DNA from: Agriotes lineatus
Taxonomy: Eukaryota > Arthropoda > Insecta > Coleoptera > Elateridae
Assembly (NCBI GenBank): GCA_940337035.1
Contig: CALNHX010005883.1
Span: forward strand, 1 to 64,000
Length of the DNA stretch: 64,000 nt
Direction: 5' to 3'
In this document: positions 20,819-33,430 of the stretch, piece after piece
Position numbering within the stretch: the stretch's first letter is position 1
Layout of the letters: the number at the start of each line of letters is the position of its first letter
Position numbers and translations under genes: made by a program
Notes under the pieces: model-generated
Database searches by the model: none
What the model saw: only the letters and a program-made list of their open reading frames with translations
What the model was told of the DNA's origin: nothing

Positions 20819-22766
20819 CAGGCGCGTAGGAGCCGCGGGGGCCACGGGGGCCAATGGCCCCCTCAAATAATTTTCAGAGGGGCCTGGCCCCCTCAAAAAA
20901 ATCTTTATCTAGTTTTATCAAAATTTATAATTTTAGGTATTTCTTATAACTACTAACATGAACATATATGAACTTGAAGTGTAACGAAAACTCCCCATCT
21001 GTAAATCGCCTTATTTTTTATGGCCGCCGAGTGAACGATATTAAATTTCACTATTCCAGAAAGTAATCGGTGTGATCGGATACTTTTTAGAACATATAAT
21101 TGGATAAAGAAAAATCTCCTTATTTAGACAACTGTAAAAGAACCTTTACAGAATTTTTGTAACAGTAATTCATTAACAAGGCTAGATTAGTGTTTCTAGA
21201 AACCATTTAAATAGATATTAATTAGAATTGAAAAATATTTCTCCTAAAAAGCACCTTGCATAAAAAACATAAAAATTATGCAAACATTCTACTTTTTGGT
21301 AAATAATAAAAAATCTAAAGAAGTAATTAACATTTTATATTATTTTTACCATTTATAAATCTTTAAAGTCTTCACATAAAAAAATGAATTTTAATATTAA
21401 GTCTTAGTATCTGAAATTTTGAAAATATATATTTTAAAAATTGAAAATTAATTTTTAGCTAAAGTTTAAAAAATTAGATGTTTTCTGGCCTTGAGATGGT
21501 TCAGTTAACTAAAAATAACACATTCTAAAAAAATCTCATTGAAATCTTACTTAATTTCCGAAAAATAGCACTTTTTTAGATTTTGACAATTTCGAAAAAC
21601 TCCATTTTCTAAATAAGTAAAAATCGCTCGGTATATATGATAGGGGCTAAATAGATTTTTAGACAAGCAAAATTATTGACGTAAAAAGTTTTTTTGAAAA
21701 ATTAAAAATAAAAATGTTTCCCATATTATGCCGACTTTTTGCGGACACTGTAGAGGAGGTAGAACATCTAGATCTAGACGATCTTGTAAACGGTTTCGTA
21801 GGTGCTTTACCAAGTAGAATTTCTGTTTTTGGTACAGGTTCCTAAATGATAGTTTCTTAATTGCATTTATTTTTGTATTTGTTGTTTATATACATTTATT
21901 ATATTTCTCATCTTTATTTATACTCCTTTTATTTTTTGGAAACTAGTTGCATATACATTTAAGTTTGGTTATTCATGTGTATTCTTTGCTTATGTGAAAA
22001 TCTGATAATAAACATTGTTCATTGTTTAATTAATTTTTTATGGTACAGTGTTTTTTTAATAAAATAGTACTTGTTAAGTAAACAGTGACTAAAATATACT
22101 ATTGTTACGTTTTTACGTTTCGGGCTATCTAAAAATTATTCGACGCTTCTTGTATTAAACATTTATTTACAACGATTAGTTACGATTATTTACAAACACA
22201 ATAATTATCAAAGCAGAACACAAATGACTTAAACTAACGAACTACAGGCACTATTTCTAACAACGATACATTTATTTATTTATATTTCACGACTTAACAT
22301 TAATGATTTATATTGTTATATTTATTTGTTATTTATTTCACTAGAGTTATATACACGGGTTGATTTATATTACGTGCTTCGAGTCTGATGAGAACTGACT
22401 TCTATTCCTGCGAACGCATATTTATATTTCCGGCTAATTCCCTCCTGGGAGGGAGGACCCCGGGCGTGACTCATATATCAGCAGCGGCCCGGCTGCTTCT
22501 CGAAGTTCTGGGTCCAAGGACGTTTCTCGAAGTTCTGGAACAATGACCCATTCGTCCGCAGCTGGCCCCAAGGTCGTCTCCTGGCGGCTGTGCCTCACGC
22601 GTTTGCAGCTGCCTGATCACAAGGTCGTTACACTATTATAGTATTAAACTAAAAATTGATGATCAGGAAATCAGAAATATTATAGCTCGTATTAATGAAT
22701 CAAGTTAGAAGTCTTTATTGAAATTAGAATGGCCCCCGTAGTTTAGAAAACGCTCCTACGCGCCTG
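20819..22766. mobile_element. non-autonomous hAT element with 8-bp target duplication
   Basis: Perfect 15-bp ends CAGGCGCGTAGGAGC and its reverse complement close the element. TCTGATCC is duplicated at 20811-20818 and 22767-22774. Both traits are standard for hAT. Next to the left end are GC-rich inverted blocks (gcgggggccacgggggcc and ggcctggccccctc). No transposase frame is seen in the AT-rich interior, which also carries a solo LTR. It separates the ORF1 start codon of the surrounding retrotransposon from the rest of that gene. Confidence 0.92.
22103..22632 (+). repeat. solo LTR inside the hAT element
   Basis: The 530-bp block begins TGTTACG and ends CGTTACA, and the 4-bp target CTAT is repeated at 22099-22102 and 22633-22636. 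TG...CA ends and a 4-bp duplication fit a Ty3/gypsy LTR. The right half is GC-rich and the left half AT-rich. No internal region is attached, so unequal recombination probably removed it. The first seven bases match the coding-strand start of the LTR at 86-840, but I see no longer similarity. Confidence 0.85.
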
Positions 22767-22777
22767 TCTGATCCCAT

Positions 22778-23089
22778 ATTTACTCAAATTACTATTAACA
22801 CTTGCGAACTTTATTAGAAATACGGAGCGTGGCACGGCTATTGCAGATACGTTTACTCTGTACAGCGACCCATCGCAGAACTCAGAAGCTACATATTACA
22901 TTGCCATTAAAATAAACAAAAAAATTGTTGAAATAAATTTGTTTTATATATGAAATTCTCAAAATGTGCTCTGATGAAGTCAGGGAACACTCTACCAGCT
23001 ATGCTTTGACTTCCAAGAATTTTATATCAACGTGTTACGTTTTTCACAGAATGAACTAAACTAAGCTTTAAGGGCCAGCACATTTATAA
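22778..23089. other. probable 5' UTR of the non-LTR element, then unassigned
   Basis: The bases just above the ORF1 start belong to the 5' leader of the non-LTR element; its 5' end was not found. A 26-bp string (gctttgacttccaagaattt and on) at 23003-23028 is repeated exactly at 25663-25688. Confidence 0.4.
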
Positions 23090-23185
23090 TTCCCAAAACA
23101 AAGACATATGGAAATCCATGGAAGAGCGTATGTCCACAAATGGACAATAGAATGCTAAGAAAGAAGCAGAAGAGAAATATTAGAC
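23090..23185 (+). pseudogene. RTE-like 3' end remnant
   Basis: The string catatggaaatccatggaag followed by gtatgtccacaaatggac matches, in order and spacing, the last codons of the RTE-like copy ending at 18556 (WKEMEEAYVRM). A GAAGAAG-rich tail follows. Only the last few dozen bases of the element are present. Confidence 0.4.
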
Positions 23186-23399
23186 TAAAACTTCCAGTCT
23201 TTAAATCTTTATGGCTCCTTGATGTTCAGTCCAACTCTTGTTTTCATTTACTTGTTTTTCTTCTTGAAATTGAAGAGCTTCAATATCATCCAAGTCCAAA
23301 ACGTCTTCTTCTTAAATTTTGATTTTTTTATTTCCACTGGTGTGAGGGTTTTAATTCAGACTTTCACATCACTAGTGGATAAAGACGTTGAAGTGGCCG

Positions 23400-25650
23400 G
23401 TTTAAGATTCCCGCAACTCTGACAATTCCATCACCTCCTCAACACGTCCTTTTTGTTGTTGTCTCCAACAAGTATAATGCTATCAACTGAAATTGTTGCT
23501 AAAGGCTTCAATTCGATTCTGAATCATCCTTGTAACATTTTTTTTAAATATTTCACTCGCCTCCATTCTTTTTAACGACTCTTAGTTGTGATTTCTTCAC
23601 TTCCGGAAAAGTTATTTTTTTTTTCTTCTTCTGAAAGACATTGCTGGCGTGAGGAGATTGAGATCTTCTGAATCATTAGTCACTATTGTCAATGGCTTGC
23701 CATTGCTCACTGCTTCAATTTTTGCCAAACTAGCTATTTGTAGTCCTAAATTGATCATATGTTAATATGGTAGTTCCAAGGGTTTTTCGGAGAGGGTCCT
23801 TTATTGCGCGGATGAGCCGCCCCACCATCCTTCTTACAATGGTGCTACGGGTTAATTGAATATCCAAGTGATCCTACTTTATTAACATTCGTCCTCTAAC
23901 TTTTCTTGAATAATTCTTTGAAATTTGCTGCTCTTACAAAGCTTGTACCATTGTCAGAGAAAGTGGTGTCTCGAGGTCCAAATTGATGCTTCAACAAAGG
24001 TTTCAGTTGATACAGAATTGAGGAATAGCATGATAAACCGAGCATGTATCGTGTGTTTCAAAAAAAACTCATTCGCAGCATGCTATGATCAAATTTAAGT
24101 TTGCCGTAACTTGAGATATACCCATTGATGCAAATGAACTACCAAGTCAAAGAGAACTAAATTACATCTTGACCTGGAATTATTTTTCTAAAAATATGCA
24201 AAACACTTAACATAAACAATGTTTATTGACCGTTATGATTATTACACTCGTTGTTGTTGTGTACATGCCATCTTATTTTCGTTTTTGCTTGATACAATTA
24301 AACTCAATGCAGTGTAAACTCTTACCTGTCACAGTTACAGATATGTTCATAAACAAATTGCAATCTGACATTCACCTACAGACATGACTATATTTTCTAT
24401 CTTTCTTTCCAAGGCTTACCCTAAATCACTTTTTTTTTAACACACGATACAAACAACCGTTTATACCTTTGAGTTATTCTTGAGGTAGGAGAATTCAGTG
24501 AGTTCAACTCCTATGGTCTCAAATATTTTTCTACTTGTGACTGCATTCTCTAATAATGCTGCTCCCATTCCCTTCATTGAATTTCTTCGACACGTGATAC
24601 ACTTGTGAATTACAGTGCTAATGATTCTTCTCCCTCGAGTAATCCAGTATTTCTCCCTTAATTGGTGCCTTCAAAAGCTTTAATCAGTTCTTCTTTACAA
24701 TTTCTTGAGTTTGCTGTAATCTAACTTCAAGTACTCTTGAATGAACTTCATAACATCCAATTCAGATACACGTTTTTCTACTCGACAAATGTTTGCTGAA
24801 TATTATTTCCAGTGGCGATATGGACATTCTGATTGTTGTTTCTTCTCCTTCTTGTTGATTTCCTCGTCATCAATATCTCCTTCATGTTGGCCATAATTCT
24901 AAAGGAAACTACAACCACTCAAATCCCCTCACCATTATGATTGTGCTAACCCTTGTGCATGAAGCATCCTCTTGATGGTAAATCAACAGAAATTACTGTC
25001 CCTGGAACATGTTTCTATTGTGAAGCTTCACTCAGTTTCAAGATCTGCTCATATGGATTTCAAACACACATTCCCCAAGTATCATTCCGTTTGATCCAAG
25101 CTATAGCGACTGTGTAACTTGCTTCAGTACTGAACGAAAACGTTTCTGAGATCCATTCCTTCATTAACTAAGTCTATTAATCTTGATGGTATGAGAGATG
25201 GGAAAAGTTCTGATCTAGGGGTTGCCAGATAACCATTGGGAACAAGTCGATTTGTTGATTAAATCACTCACCATAACTTTTGTTTTGCTTTTACTTTACT
25301 GATAGTTCCATGTTTCAAATTATCTCCTCCCTTTAGCATTTTGCAAAATTATTTTTCGTTGAAGAAGATCTGGGCGTAAAAACCCTGTGGGGGTGAACAC
25401 TTTGTGAATTATCGATGCAGTATTCCATCTTGTTAACTTTTCTGGCAATTCAGTTTCCTGAATATGAACTGACAGTGTGTCTTTTCTGTTGTTCCACTTC
25501 ATACCGACGACTTTATTTTTCTTTGGAATCAGACTTATAGGTATCTTTGCATTATCCGTGATATTATTGCGAGTGGGTATGGACTACAGTTGAGTCCAAA
25601 ACCAAAGCGGTTATAATTCGAAATAATTACATTTTTCTAATCCAGGCCCC
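23400..25650 (-). pseudogene. BEL/Pao polyprotein relic (RT, RNase H, integrase)
   Basis: Reading downward on the minus strand: 25502-25320 gives DTLSVHIQETELPEKLTRW and VFTPTGFLRPDLLQRKI, the post-RT block typical of BEL/Pao (flDPiGflsP). 25110-24950 decodes to an RNase H end like TWIKRNDTWGMF, WKHVPGTV and VDLPSRGC (frames drift). About 23970-23680 matches the integrase segment SDNGTSFV, WWGG, RLIRAIKDPLRKTLG. Order RT-RH-IN is as expected. Stops and shifts are frequent. No LTRs were located. The same family recurs at 40140-41920. Confidence 0.75.
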
Positions 25651-28600
25651 ATTCCTCCCGAAGCTTTGACTTCCAAGAATTTTATATCGTGATGCGTATT
25701 ATTATACGCGATTCTATTATGTAACTTTGTCTCCCAAATTAGATTACAACAATAACACCTAGTACAGAGACTTTCATTGTTTTTCTACTCATATTGATTG
25801 AATAAAGGGAAGCATTGACATTTTATTTAAAAAATATATGTAATAATTTTGCTTTATTCTGCCTCCACGAACGGTACGTAATAAGTGACATGATTTTTAC
25901 ATGCTCATTCGGCTTCAATACAAGTTTAAAATATACGCATTAAACAATCATATACGATACACATGTTACAAAACTTACTACTCGAGACACCACAAGTATT
26001 GAATTGGCATTCCATTCTTCGTAAATTGTATCACCATTGTTAAGTAGAACAACTACCTGTTCCAGTCTTAACAGAATTACGTACATATACAATATTGCTA
26101 TTGTAGAGATTATAAAGGATTAAGCTACACTACCAACGAAAATTTAATAAAGTTTAAGGCTATTTCGGTTTTCACATTAAAATCATTCCGAGGGTTCTAT
26201 TTTGGCATAATTTGTATGGCTGCGCATAAAACCAGAATAAAAACAGTAAAACGTACACATGTCTTTTTACTCTATGTACTGTTGAAATATTAAACTACTG
26301 CTGCAATTTATTGCACTTTTAATTGCTCGTAAAGCTGATATATCTGTTAATATAATTAAACACTTTTGCTAAGATTATCTGCCCCGAGTGTCCATTTTTC
26401 TGTATAGATAATACAGGCATCGCTATTTGATTACTGACGGATAGTAAATTTAATAACTAGTAATGTAAATACAGCAGTATTTATTATTTATATTTACTAA
26501 ACATTAAGATATGAATTTCCAGTTCAATGACGATTTATCTACTAAGAGAAAAAGGTGATAATAAAAGTCTATAAAATATGCACGAATAAATCAAGGAGAG
26601 TTATTTTGTATCAAGTGCTAGGAGTGCTTCTTTGGGGATTAAAGGAATGGTTTTTGACATTAAAACACGAAATTTCTCTGTATAGTATTCCTACTAGCAT
26701 ATTTGCGGTGCCATTAGGTAGAAGCTACTTAATTTTTTTAACCGAATCTATCTCGCTTACATTTTATACCCTTTAAATGAGGCCAATAAAGAACACATTA
26801 TCAGAATCGACAAATGAGGTATACGGGTTGAAACCAAAAAACTAAATAACAAAATAGGCGTGATCGAAGGTAAAAATATACATTAAAATTCTAAAGAAGA
26901 AACAACAGGCCGAAATTCCAATACGGTTAAACGAATAATATACTTTTTACAAACCGTCCGTTTAAGGGACTTAAATTTGGAAACTATTTAGAACCTTAAG
27001 TAACTTGATGTCAGGCCATCACATTAGTTTTCTTTAGGGTGTAAGCGACTTGACGTCCCGCTTTCTAAGTTTAATGATATTACTTGTTTTGTTGTATTAC
27101 TAGTTTAACCTGTTTATTTGGTATTTTTAGGGTCATAAAGGACTTAGTCCTCCCTTTGTTTATGTTAATAATAATAACAATAATAACTCAGTACGGGTCC
27201 AGCACACAGCTACTTCCCAAAAATTCCTGTAACCTTGTATTTAATGTAACCGTGCTATAGTAACATTCTATTTGATCTATTGTGAAGCCAAATGCAGTTC
27301 ACGATTTCAGGGATAGACGTGAACTCTTTCCAAGAACATAAAGACAAGTTAGGTTAGTTCAGTGTGTCGAGTACGCAGAGTTCCCGAAGCATTTTCCTTG
27401 TTCGAACTTTCCCATTACATCACGTGCTTATGGAAACAACACGGTGGCGCCCCACCTAATAGTGACAAATATTTGTTGTACTAAGCTGATTGTCGCAAAT
27501 AAACACCTGCTATGTCAGTTTAATACCACGCCCATCTCGTTAGGCTATGTAAATGAGTTTTCATCTACAATTATTCAAAAACAAAGTAACATACACATTA
27601 CACGCTAATACTACAGAAAAAGTATAGAGTCATTAAAAACGTTTACAGCAACGTCGAAGAGTAGGCACTGGTAGATCAGGACATTTCCACCAGTTTTAAA
27701 ATGTGCAGTAAAATAAGCAGATAGTCCATTGTTTTCTATTGTGTTAATGAACCAGGTGATGTGTCAGTATAACAATAAATAAAACTTATGTTGGACATAG
27801 GAGATTTGAATCAGTAAAAACACAACATCTAGTATACGCAAAATATGACGTAACATTAATTACAAAAAACGACAGGCAACTACAGATAGCAAGAGATATA
27901 TGGGGGAAGAAATAACTGCGAAGTATAAATTTACGTATAAATATCAAGACCAACAAAATCATAAATAGATGCACGCCCTGGCTGCCTTCTATTAAATATT
28001 CTAGCTACTTCTCTATTGGATCTTGCATTTTCACCAGTAATTCTAATTATTTCTACTTTCTCAACAACAGTTAAACGTAATTCAGCAATTTAGCTAATGA
28101 CGTTTGCAACAATAATAAAAATGTTGTTTCTCCATGGCACCATTTGATACCAAATTAAAAGTTGAAATTTGGGACTTGGACAAATTTACGGATAAAAATT
28201 AAAAATTCCAATTATTAAACGAAAATCGGTATCTGGGGTATTCTTTTGATTCTAAACAACTTTTCTTAATAACTTTTTGCTGTAACTCTAACGCGATGCA
28301 AAATATTGACAATGCGACCCATGTTCTTGATGGTAGTAGGCCAGGCTAATAACGTCATTTGCGCTCAAGAACATGAATAGATGAATCTTGGTGAGTTGTA
28401 CAACTGGTAAAAAATTCAAATCGATTCATACAAAAACAAAGAAAATACAGGGGTGCTTCCATGTAAAGTGAAACACACTGTATATGCCCTTAAAATATGG
28501 CACAAAATTGTATGTTCACCGGTATACCCGAAAAAAGCGTTTGCGAAATTACAAACGCTGGATAGCCGCTCTTTTCACTTATGTGCGGTTAATTACTTAA

Positions 28601-29911
28601 CTTAGATCAGCTTAAGCGAATTTGTGTACTATGAGTCGCAAACACATGCAGCTTTCAGCAAAGGCTGCGTGCGACTACTGTCTTCTTTGTTAACTCTGCA
28701 TGAACGGAAACTCCCTTTGCACACCGCTGCAGGCACGAACGTGGCATTTATCATGGCACACACAAACGTCAACCGACACACTCACAAAGACGGACTCGCA
28801 CTTTCGGCTATGCGAGAATGCATTACCTAAATCTAGTTTACAGCAATAAATATAGAAAAACACATTTGGCTTATATCTTTTAATGTGAATAAAAGCATAA
28901 CAAGCAAGGGATATACCAAGGCCTATTTCAAAGGCAAACAAAGAACTGTCTGAAAAGTATATAGGTGACATAATGTGATAGAGGGAAAACTCTTTACCTG
29001 GGTGTTAGCAAGAGATCGGAAAGTATACAAAAATAGGTTGAAAAGGGATGGAAATGAATATAAAATCCGAGGTCCTAAGAGCAAAATTAATTTGCAAAAG
29101 AAAAAGGGCGAATATTTATTTGTTGCTTTGGTCCTTTGAATAAAACAAAACAATCAAAATAAAGTAATAAATTATTAAATATTGGTAATTACTACTAGTT
29201 TTTAAATAGATATGGGAGACTATCTACCTTATGCTACTTTTCTAAAGCTATGAATAAAAAACCATCTATTTATAAACTTTCTGAACAAATTGGAACTTGC
29301 GGTCTCCTCCCCTTCTTCTTCTCCATTGCAGGGATTTGAAGATGAATAGTTGCAAATTGGCGAAAATAGTTTGACATGCACCTTTTAGGCTCACAATAAA
29401 GATTGAGATAAAAGAAGTGGGGACTTCATTCTTCTAAAAGCTACCGCAACTGTTCTATACGAACTAACTTTGTGTTCCACTGTAAATTCTCAGTTTTTAC
29501 ATCGTGCTCTTGCAGTGACAGACTCACAGCGTCTCTAATAAGTAAAATAGATGTAACAATTCTGCGCTTTAAAAGCAATAATTATTAAAATCGAGATTGC
29601 TCTGACCATACATGTATGGTTTTATTTGCGCATTGATTTAATAGAATTTTCATCTTCATCCTCATCGGTACGGATTAGGCCGTGAGGACCATTCTGACTT
29701 GCGGTGATTTGTGCTATATCTTGCTACACGTGAAAACCAATTTACGACACGCAATAGATTAAAATGATGCTGAGCTTCGGGCGACGGTCGTGTTCTCCGT
29801 TCGAAGTGGGCCTTCATAAGTTTGGAGCTCTTATGAGATCTTTGCATCTTTGCTTCACAGTGAAAATAATCAAAATGTAACTTGCTTGCGCTATATTCTA
29901 CGACAATATTA
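25651..29911. other. mostly unassigned AT-rich sequence
   Basis: I recognise no gene in this 4.2 kb. 28100-28482 shares a string (caacttttcttaataac) and a CACACTG-TA end with the mariner-type MITE at 32217-32982, so it may be a diverged half-copy. AAT repeats occur near 27165. The sequence may lie upstream of, or in an early intron of, the serine-protease gene. Confidence 0.35.
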
Positions 29912-29920
29912 CAAGTTGCT

Positions 29921-31842
29921 ATGTCTGTGAAGTTGGCCAAACCCAGACAAAAATTTAGTAATACGTCAAAGGGAATCATTTGTTTAACTTTTGTTTACGT
30001 TTGTTTAGCTATTTTTAGCGTTTGTTTACATCTCTGTATACTACAACCAGCACCCCTATTTGGGTCGGGTCAACTTCACGACAGCCAAACCCAAAATGAT
30101 AAATTAACAATTTCTTGGTGGGAATCGTTTGTTTAGCGTTTGTTTACGTTTGTTTAGCTATTTTCAGCGTTTGTTTACACCTCTGTATACTATAACCAGC
30201 ACCCCTATTTGGGTCGGGCCAAGTTCACGGCAGCCAAACCCAAAATGATAAATTAACAATTTCTTGGTGGGAATCGTTTGTTTAGCGTTTGTTTACGTTT
30301 GTTTAGCTATTTTCAGCGTTTGTTTACACCTCTGTATACTATAACCAGTATCCCTATTTGGGTCGGGCCAACTTCACGGCAGCCAAACCCAAAATGATAA
30401 ATTGACAATTTCTTGGTGGGAATCGTTTGTTTATCGTTTGTTTACGTTTGTTTAGCTATTTTCAGCGTTTGTTTACACCTCTGTGGACTATAACCAGCAC
30501 CCCTATTTGGGTCGGGCCAAGTTCACGGCAGCCAAACCCAAAATAATAAATTGACAATTTCTTGGTGGGAATCGTTTGTGTATCGTTTGTTTACGTTTGT
30601 TTATCTATTTTTACCGTTTGTTTACACCTCTGTATACTATAACCAGCACCCCTATTTGGGTCGGGCCAACTTCACGGCAGCCAAGCCCAAAATCATAAAT
30701 TGACAATTTCTTGGTGGGAATCGTTTGTTTACGTTTGTTTAGATATTTTCAGCGTTTGTTTACATTTCTGTATACTACAACCTGCACCCCTATTTGGGTC
30801 GGACTAAACCCAAAATTATAATTTGACCATGTCTTAGTGGGAATCGTTTTTTCGAGTTTGCTTATATTTTTTTAGTTATTTTCAGCATTGGTTTACACAT
30901 CTCCATATTATAGGTAATACCCCTGTTTGGAAAGGGCCAACTTCACAACAGCCAAACCCAAAATGATAAATTAACAATTTCTTGGTGGGAATCGTTTGTT
31001 TAGCGTTTGTTTACGTTTGTTTAGCTATTTTCAGCGTTTGTTTACACCTCTGTATACTATAACCAGCACCCCTATTTGGGTCGGGCCAAGTTCACGGCAG
31101 CCAAACCCAAAATGATAAATTAACAATTTCTTGGTGGGAATCGTTTGTTTAGCGTTTGTTTACGTTTGTTTAGCTATTTTCAGCGTTTGTTTACACCTCT
31201 GTATACTATAACCAGTATCCCTATTTGGGTCGGGCCAACTTCACGGCAGCCAAACCCAAAATGATAAATTGACAATTTCTTGGTGGGAATCGTTTGTTTA
31301 TCGTTTGTTTACGTTTGTTTAGCTATTTTCAGCGTTTGTTTACACCTCTGTGGACTATAACCAGCACCCCTATTTGGGTCGGGCCAAGTTCACGGCAGCC
31401 AAACCCAAAATAATAAATTGACAATTTCTTGGTGGGAATCGTTTGTGTATCGTTTGTTTACGTTTGTTTATCTATTTTTACCGTTTGTTTACACCTCTGT
31501 ATACTATAACCAGCACCCCTATTTGGGTCGGGCCAACTTCACGGCAGCCAAGCCCAAAATCATAAATTGACAATTTCTTGGTGGGAATCGTTTGTTTACG
31601 TTTGTTTAGATATTTTCAGCGTTTGTTTACATTTCTGTATACTACAACCTGCACCCCTATTTGGGTCGGACTAAACCCAAAATTATAATTTGACCATGTC
31701 TTAGTGGGAATCGTTTTTTCGAGTTTGCTTATATTTTTTTAGTTATTTTCAGCATTGGTTTACACATCTCCATATTATAGGTAATACCCCTGTTTGGAAA
31801 GGGCCAACTTCACAACAGCCAAACCCAAAATGATAAATTTTA
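29921..31842 (+). repeat. left arm: 149-bp tandem repeats with an 867-bp higher-order duplication
   Basis: The marker ttcttggtggg recurs at 30112, 30261, 30410, 30559 and 30708, exactly 149 bp apart. A shortened, diverged unit (gtcttagtggg at 30831) follows, and the same series restarts at 30979, 31128 and onward. The whole block of five units plus variants is thus repeated with an 867-bp shift. The two blocks look nearly identical even in their private variants, so the duplication is recent or an assembly product. Each unit contains several gtttgttta motifs and tttgggtcggg. Confidence 0.92.
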
Positions 31843-32216
31843 ATACGAAAATTTTCATTATGTGATTAACATCTTGAACAATGGAATTCTATTATTACAC
31901 GCAATAATAACACAGATTGGTATACTTTACAATGACTATACTGACAGAAAGGACGTATTGTTTTGTTTCTGGTGCAATTAGTTGAGTTTCCATGAAAGAC
32001 GCTTTTTTATATGATTATGAAATTGTTTGGTTAAATAGTTTCCTAGAAAACTTTAAATTGAGAATTGAATACAGTTTTTAATACTAAAGCTGCTTTTAAT
32101 GTTAGATCTTTAGTTTAACCCAATCAGAAGATCGAGTTTTCGCGTATGCTGGATTTAACATAAGATTTCCTATACACCATAGACAACTCCACATCTGGTG
32201 TATATATGTATATATA

Positions 32217-32982
32217 CAGTGTGTCTGCTTAAGTTCGCACCATATGGAAAACTTTTTTATTATTAATTTTACGAAAAAAAGTTATTCTTTATAAAAAGTT
32301 CTGCATAGTGCAAAACTTAAAATTCAATCATCAGATATCAATTTTTTTAGCCGTATACGAGGAATTTCAAAAAATATAAATTCTGCTCAAGAGTAAAGTA
32401 CCTTTATCTGTGCCAATATCGAAAATTGTTATTAATAAAAGTTGAGTAGAAACAAAAACTACGTTCAAATATATAATTACACCTATCACTATAAAAATCA
32501 CGTTTTGTTATTTTTAGTTGTTTAAGTTGTTTCATATGGAAAACTTGATTTTTGACAATATCGGAAACTTTTTTCAGTTATCTCTTTATTCGTTAAAACT
32601 TTGATAACCTTTACGTCTCGTAACCTCTATGTTGCATTATTTTGATGATTTTCCATATGAAACAACTTACAAACAAAATGTGAAAAATAACAAAACCTGA
32701 TTTTTATCGTAGATAGGTGTAATTGGACATTTCAACATAGTTTTCGATTCTAATCAACTTTTCTTAATAACAATTTTCGATATTGTTACAAATAAAGGTA
32801 CTTTACTCTTGAGCAGAATTCATATTTTTTGACATTCCTCGTATACGGCTTAAAAAAATTGATATCTGCTGGTTGCATTTTAAGTTTTGGACCATGCAGA
32901 ACTTTTTATAAAGAATAACTTTTTTTCGTAAAATTAATAATAGAAAGTTTTCCATATGGTGCGAACTTAAGCAGACACACTG
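32217..32982. mobile_element. mariner-type foldback MITE nested in the Foldback element
   Basis: TA flanks both ends, and the ends are CAGTGTGTCTGCTTAAGTTC and its reverse complement. The two halves are inverted copies over nearly the whole 766 bp, each about 380 bp. A TA target and CAGTG-type end fit a Tc1/mariner derivative. It has no coding capacity. Transcripts crossing it would form one very long hairpin. Confidence 0.9.
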
Positions 32983-33430
32983 TATACAGTGTATCCCAGG
33001 ATTGATGTTACAAGAGGTGAGATGGACTGAACATTTTCGGCCTTGACAGTGAAGCGAAAACTATTTTCTTTTCAGGTAAACTACCCTTTCTGTTTAACAT
33101 ACGACAAAATTTTACCAAGAAAAGTTGTTCAGAATAATAAATTATGGCCCTATACAACATTTCAGGAAGTTCTACCTACTTAGATCAAACCGTTTTAATA
33201 AATACAATTTTAACGGTTTAATTTAAGTAATATCTCTTTCTGAAATTTTGTATCTGAATTGATGAATTTTATGCGTACATTGCATTTACAAGCTTATTTT
33301 TGAATATTTATCAATGCTCTCTCAAAGCTTATCTTTTTGGATTCAAGTGTCAAATTAATCACGAAATTATTTTTAACAAATGCTACAGAAATTGTTTAAC
33401 CCTTGTGTCTATGCGAAATTTTCTATACGC

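Larger units (their letters stand above)
14533..22777 (-). mobile_element. CR1/Jockey-group non-LTR retrotransposon, broken by two DNA transposons
   Basis: The element runs on the minus strand from an ORF1 start codon at 22777 to a 3' end at 14533. It has ORF1 (coiled coil plus RNA-binding domain) and ORF2 (endonuclease plus reverse transcriptase). A hAT element sits 3 bp after the ORF1 ATG and a PIF/Harbinger element sits between the ORF2 endonuclease and RT. Removing both with one target copy rejoins the frames. Its own sequence has several frameshifts and nonsense codons, so it was old or decaying. Total native length is about 4 kb plus an unknown 5' UTR above 22777. The clade (Daphne/Crack-like) is a guess from the style of the protein. 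Confidence 0.85.
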
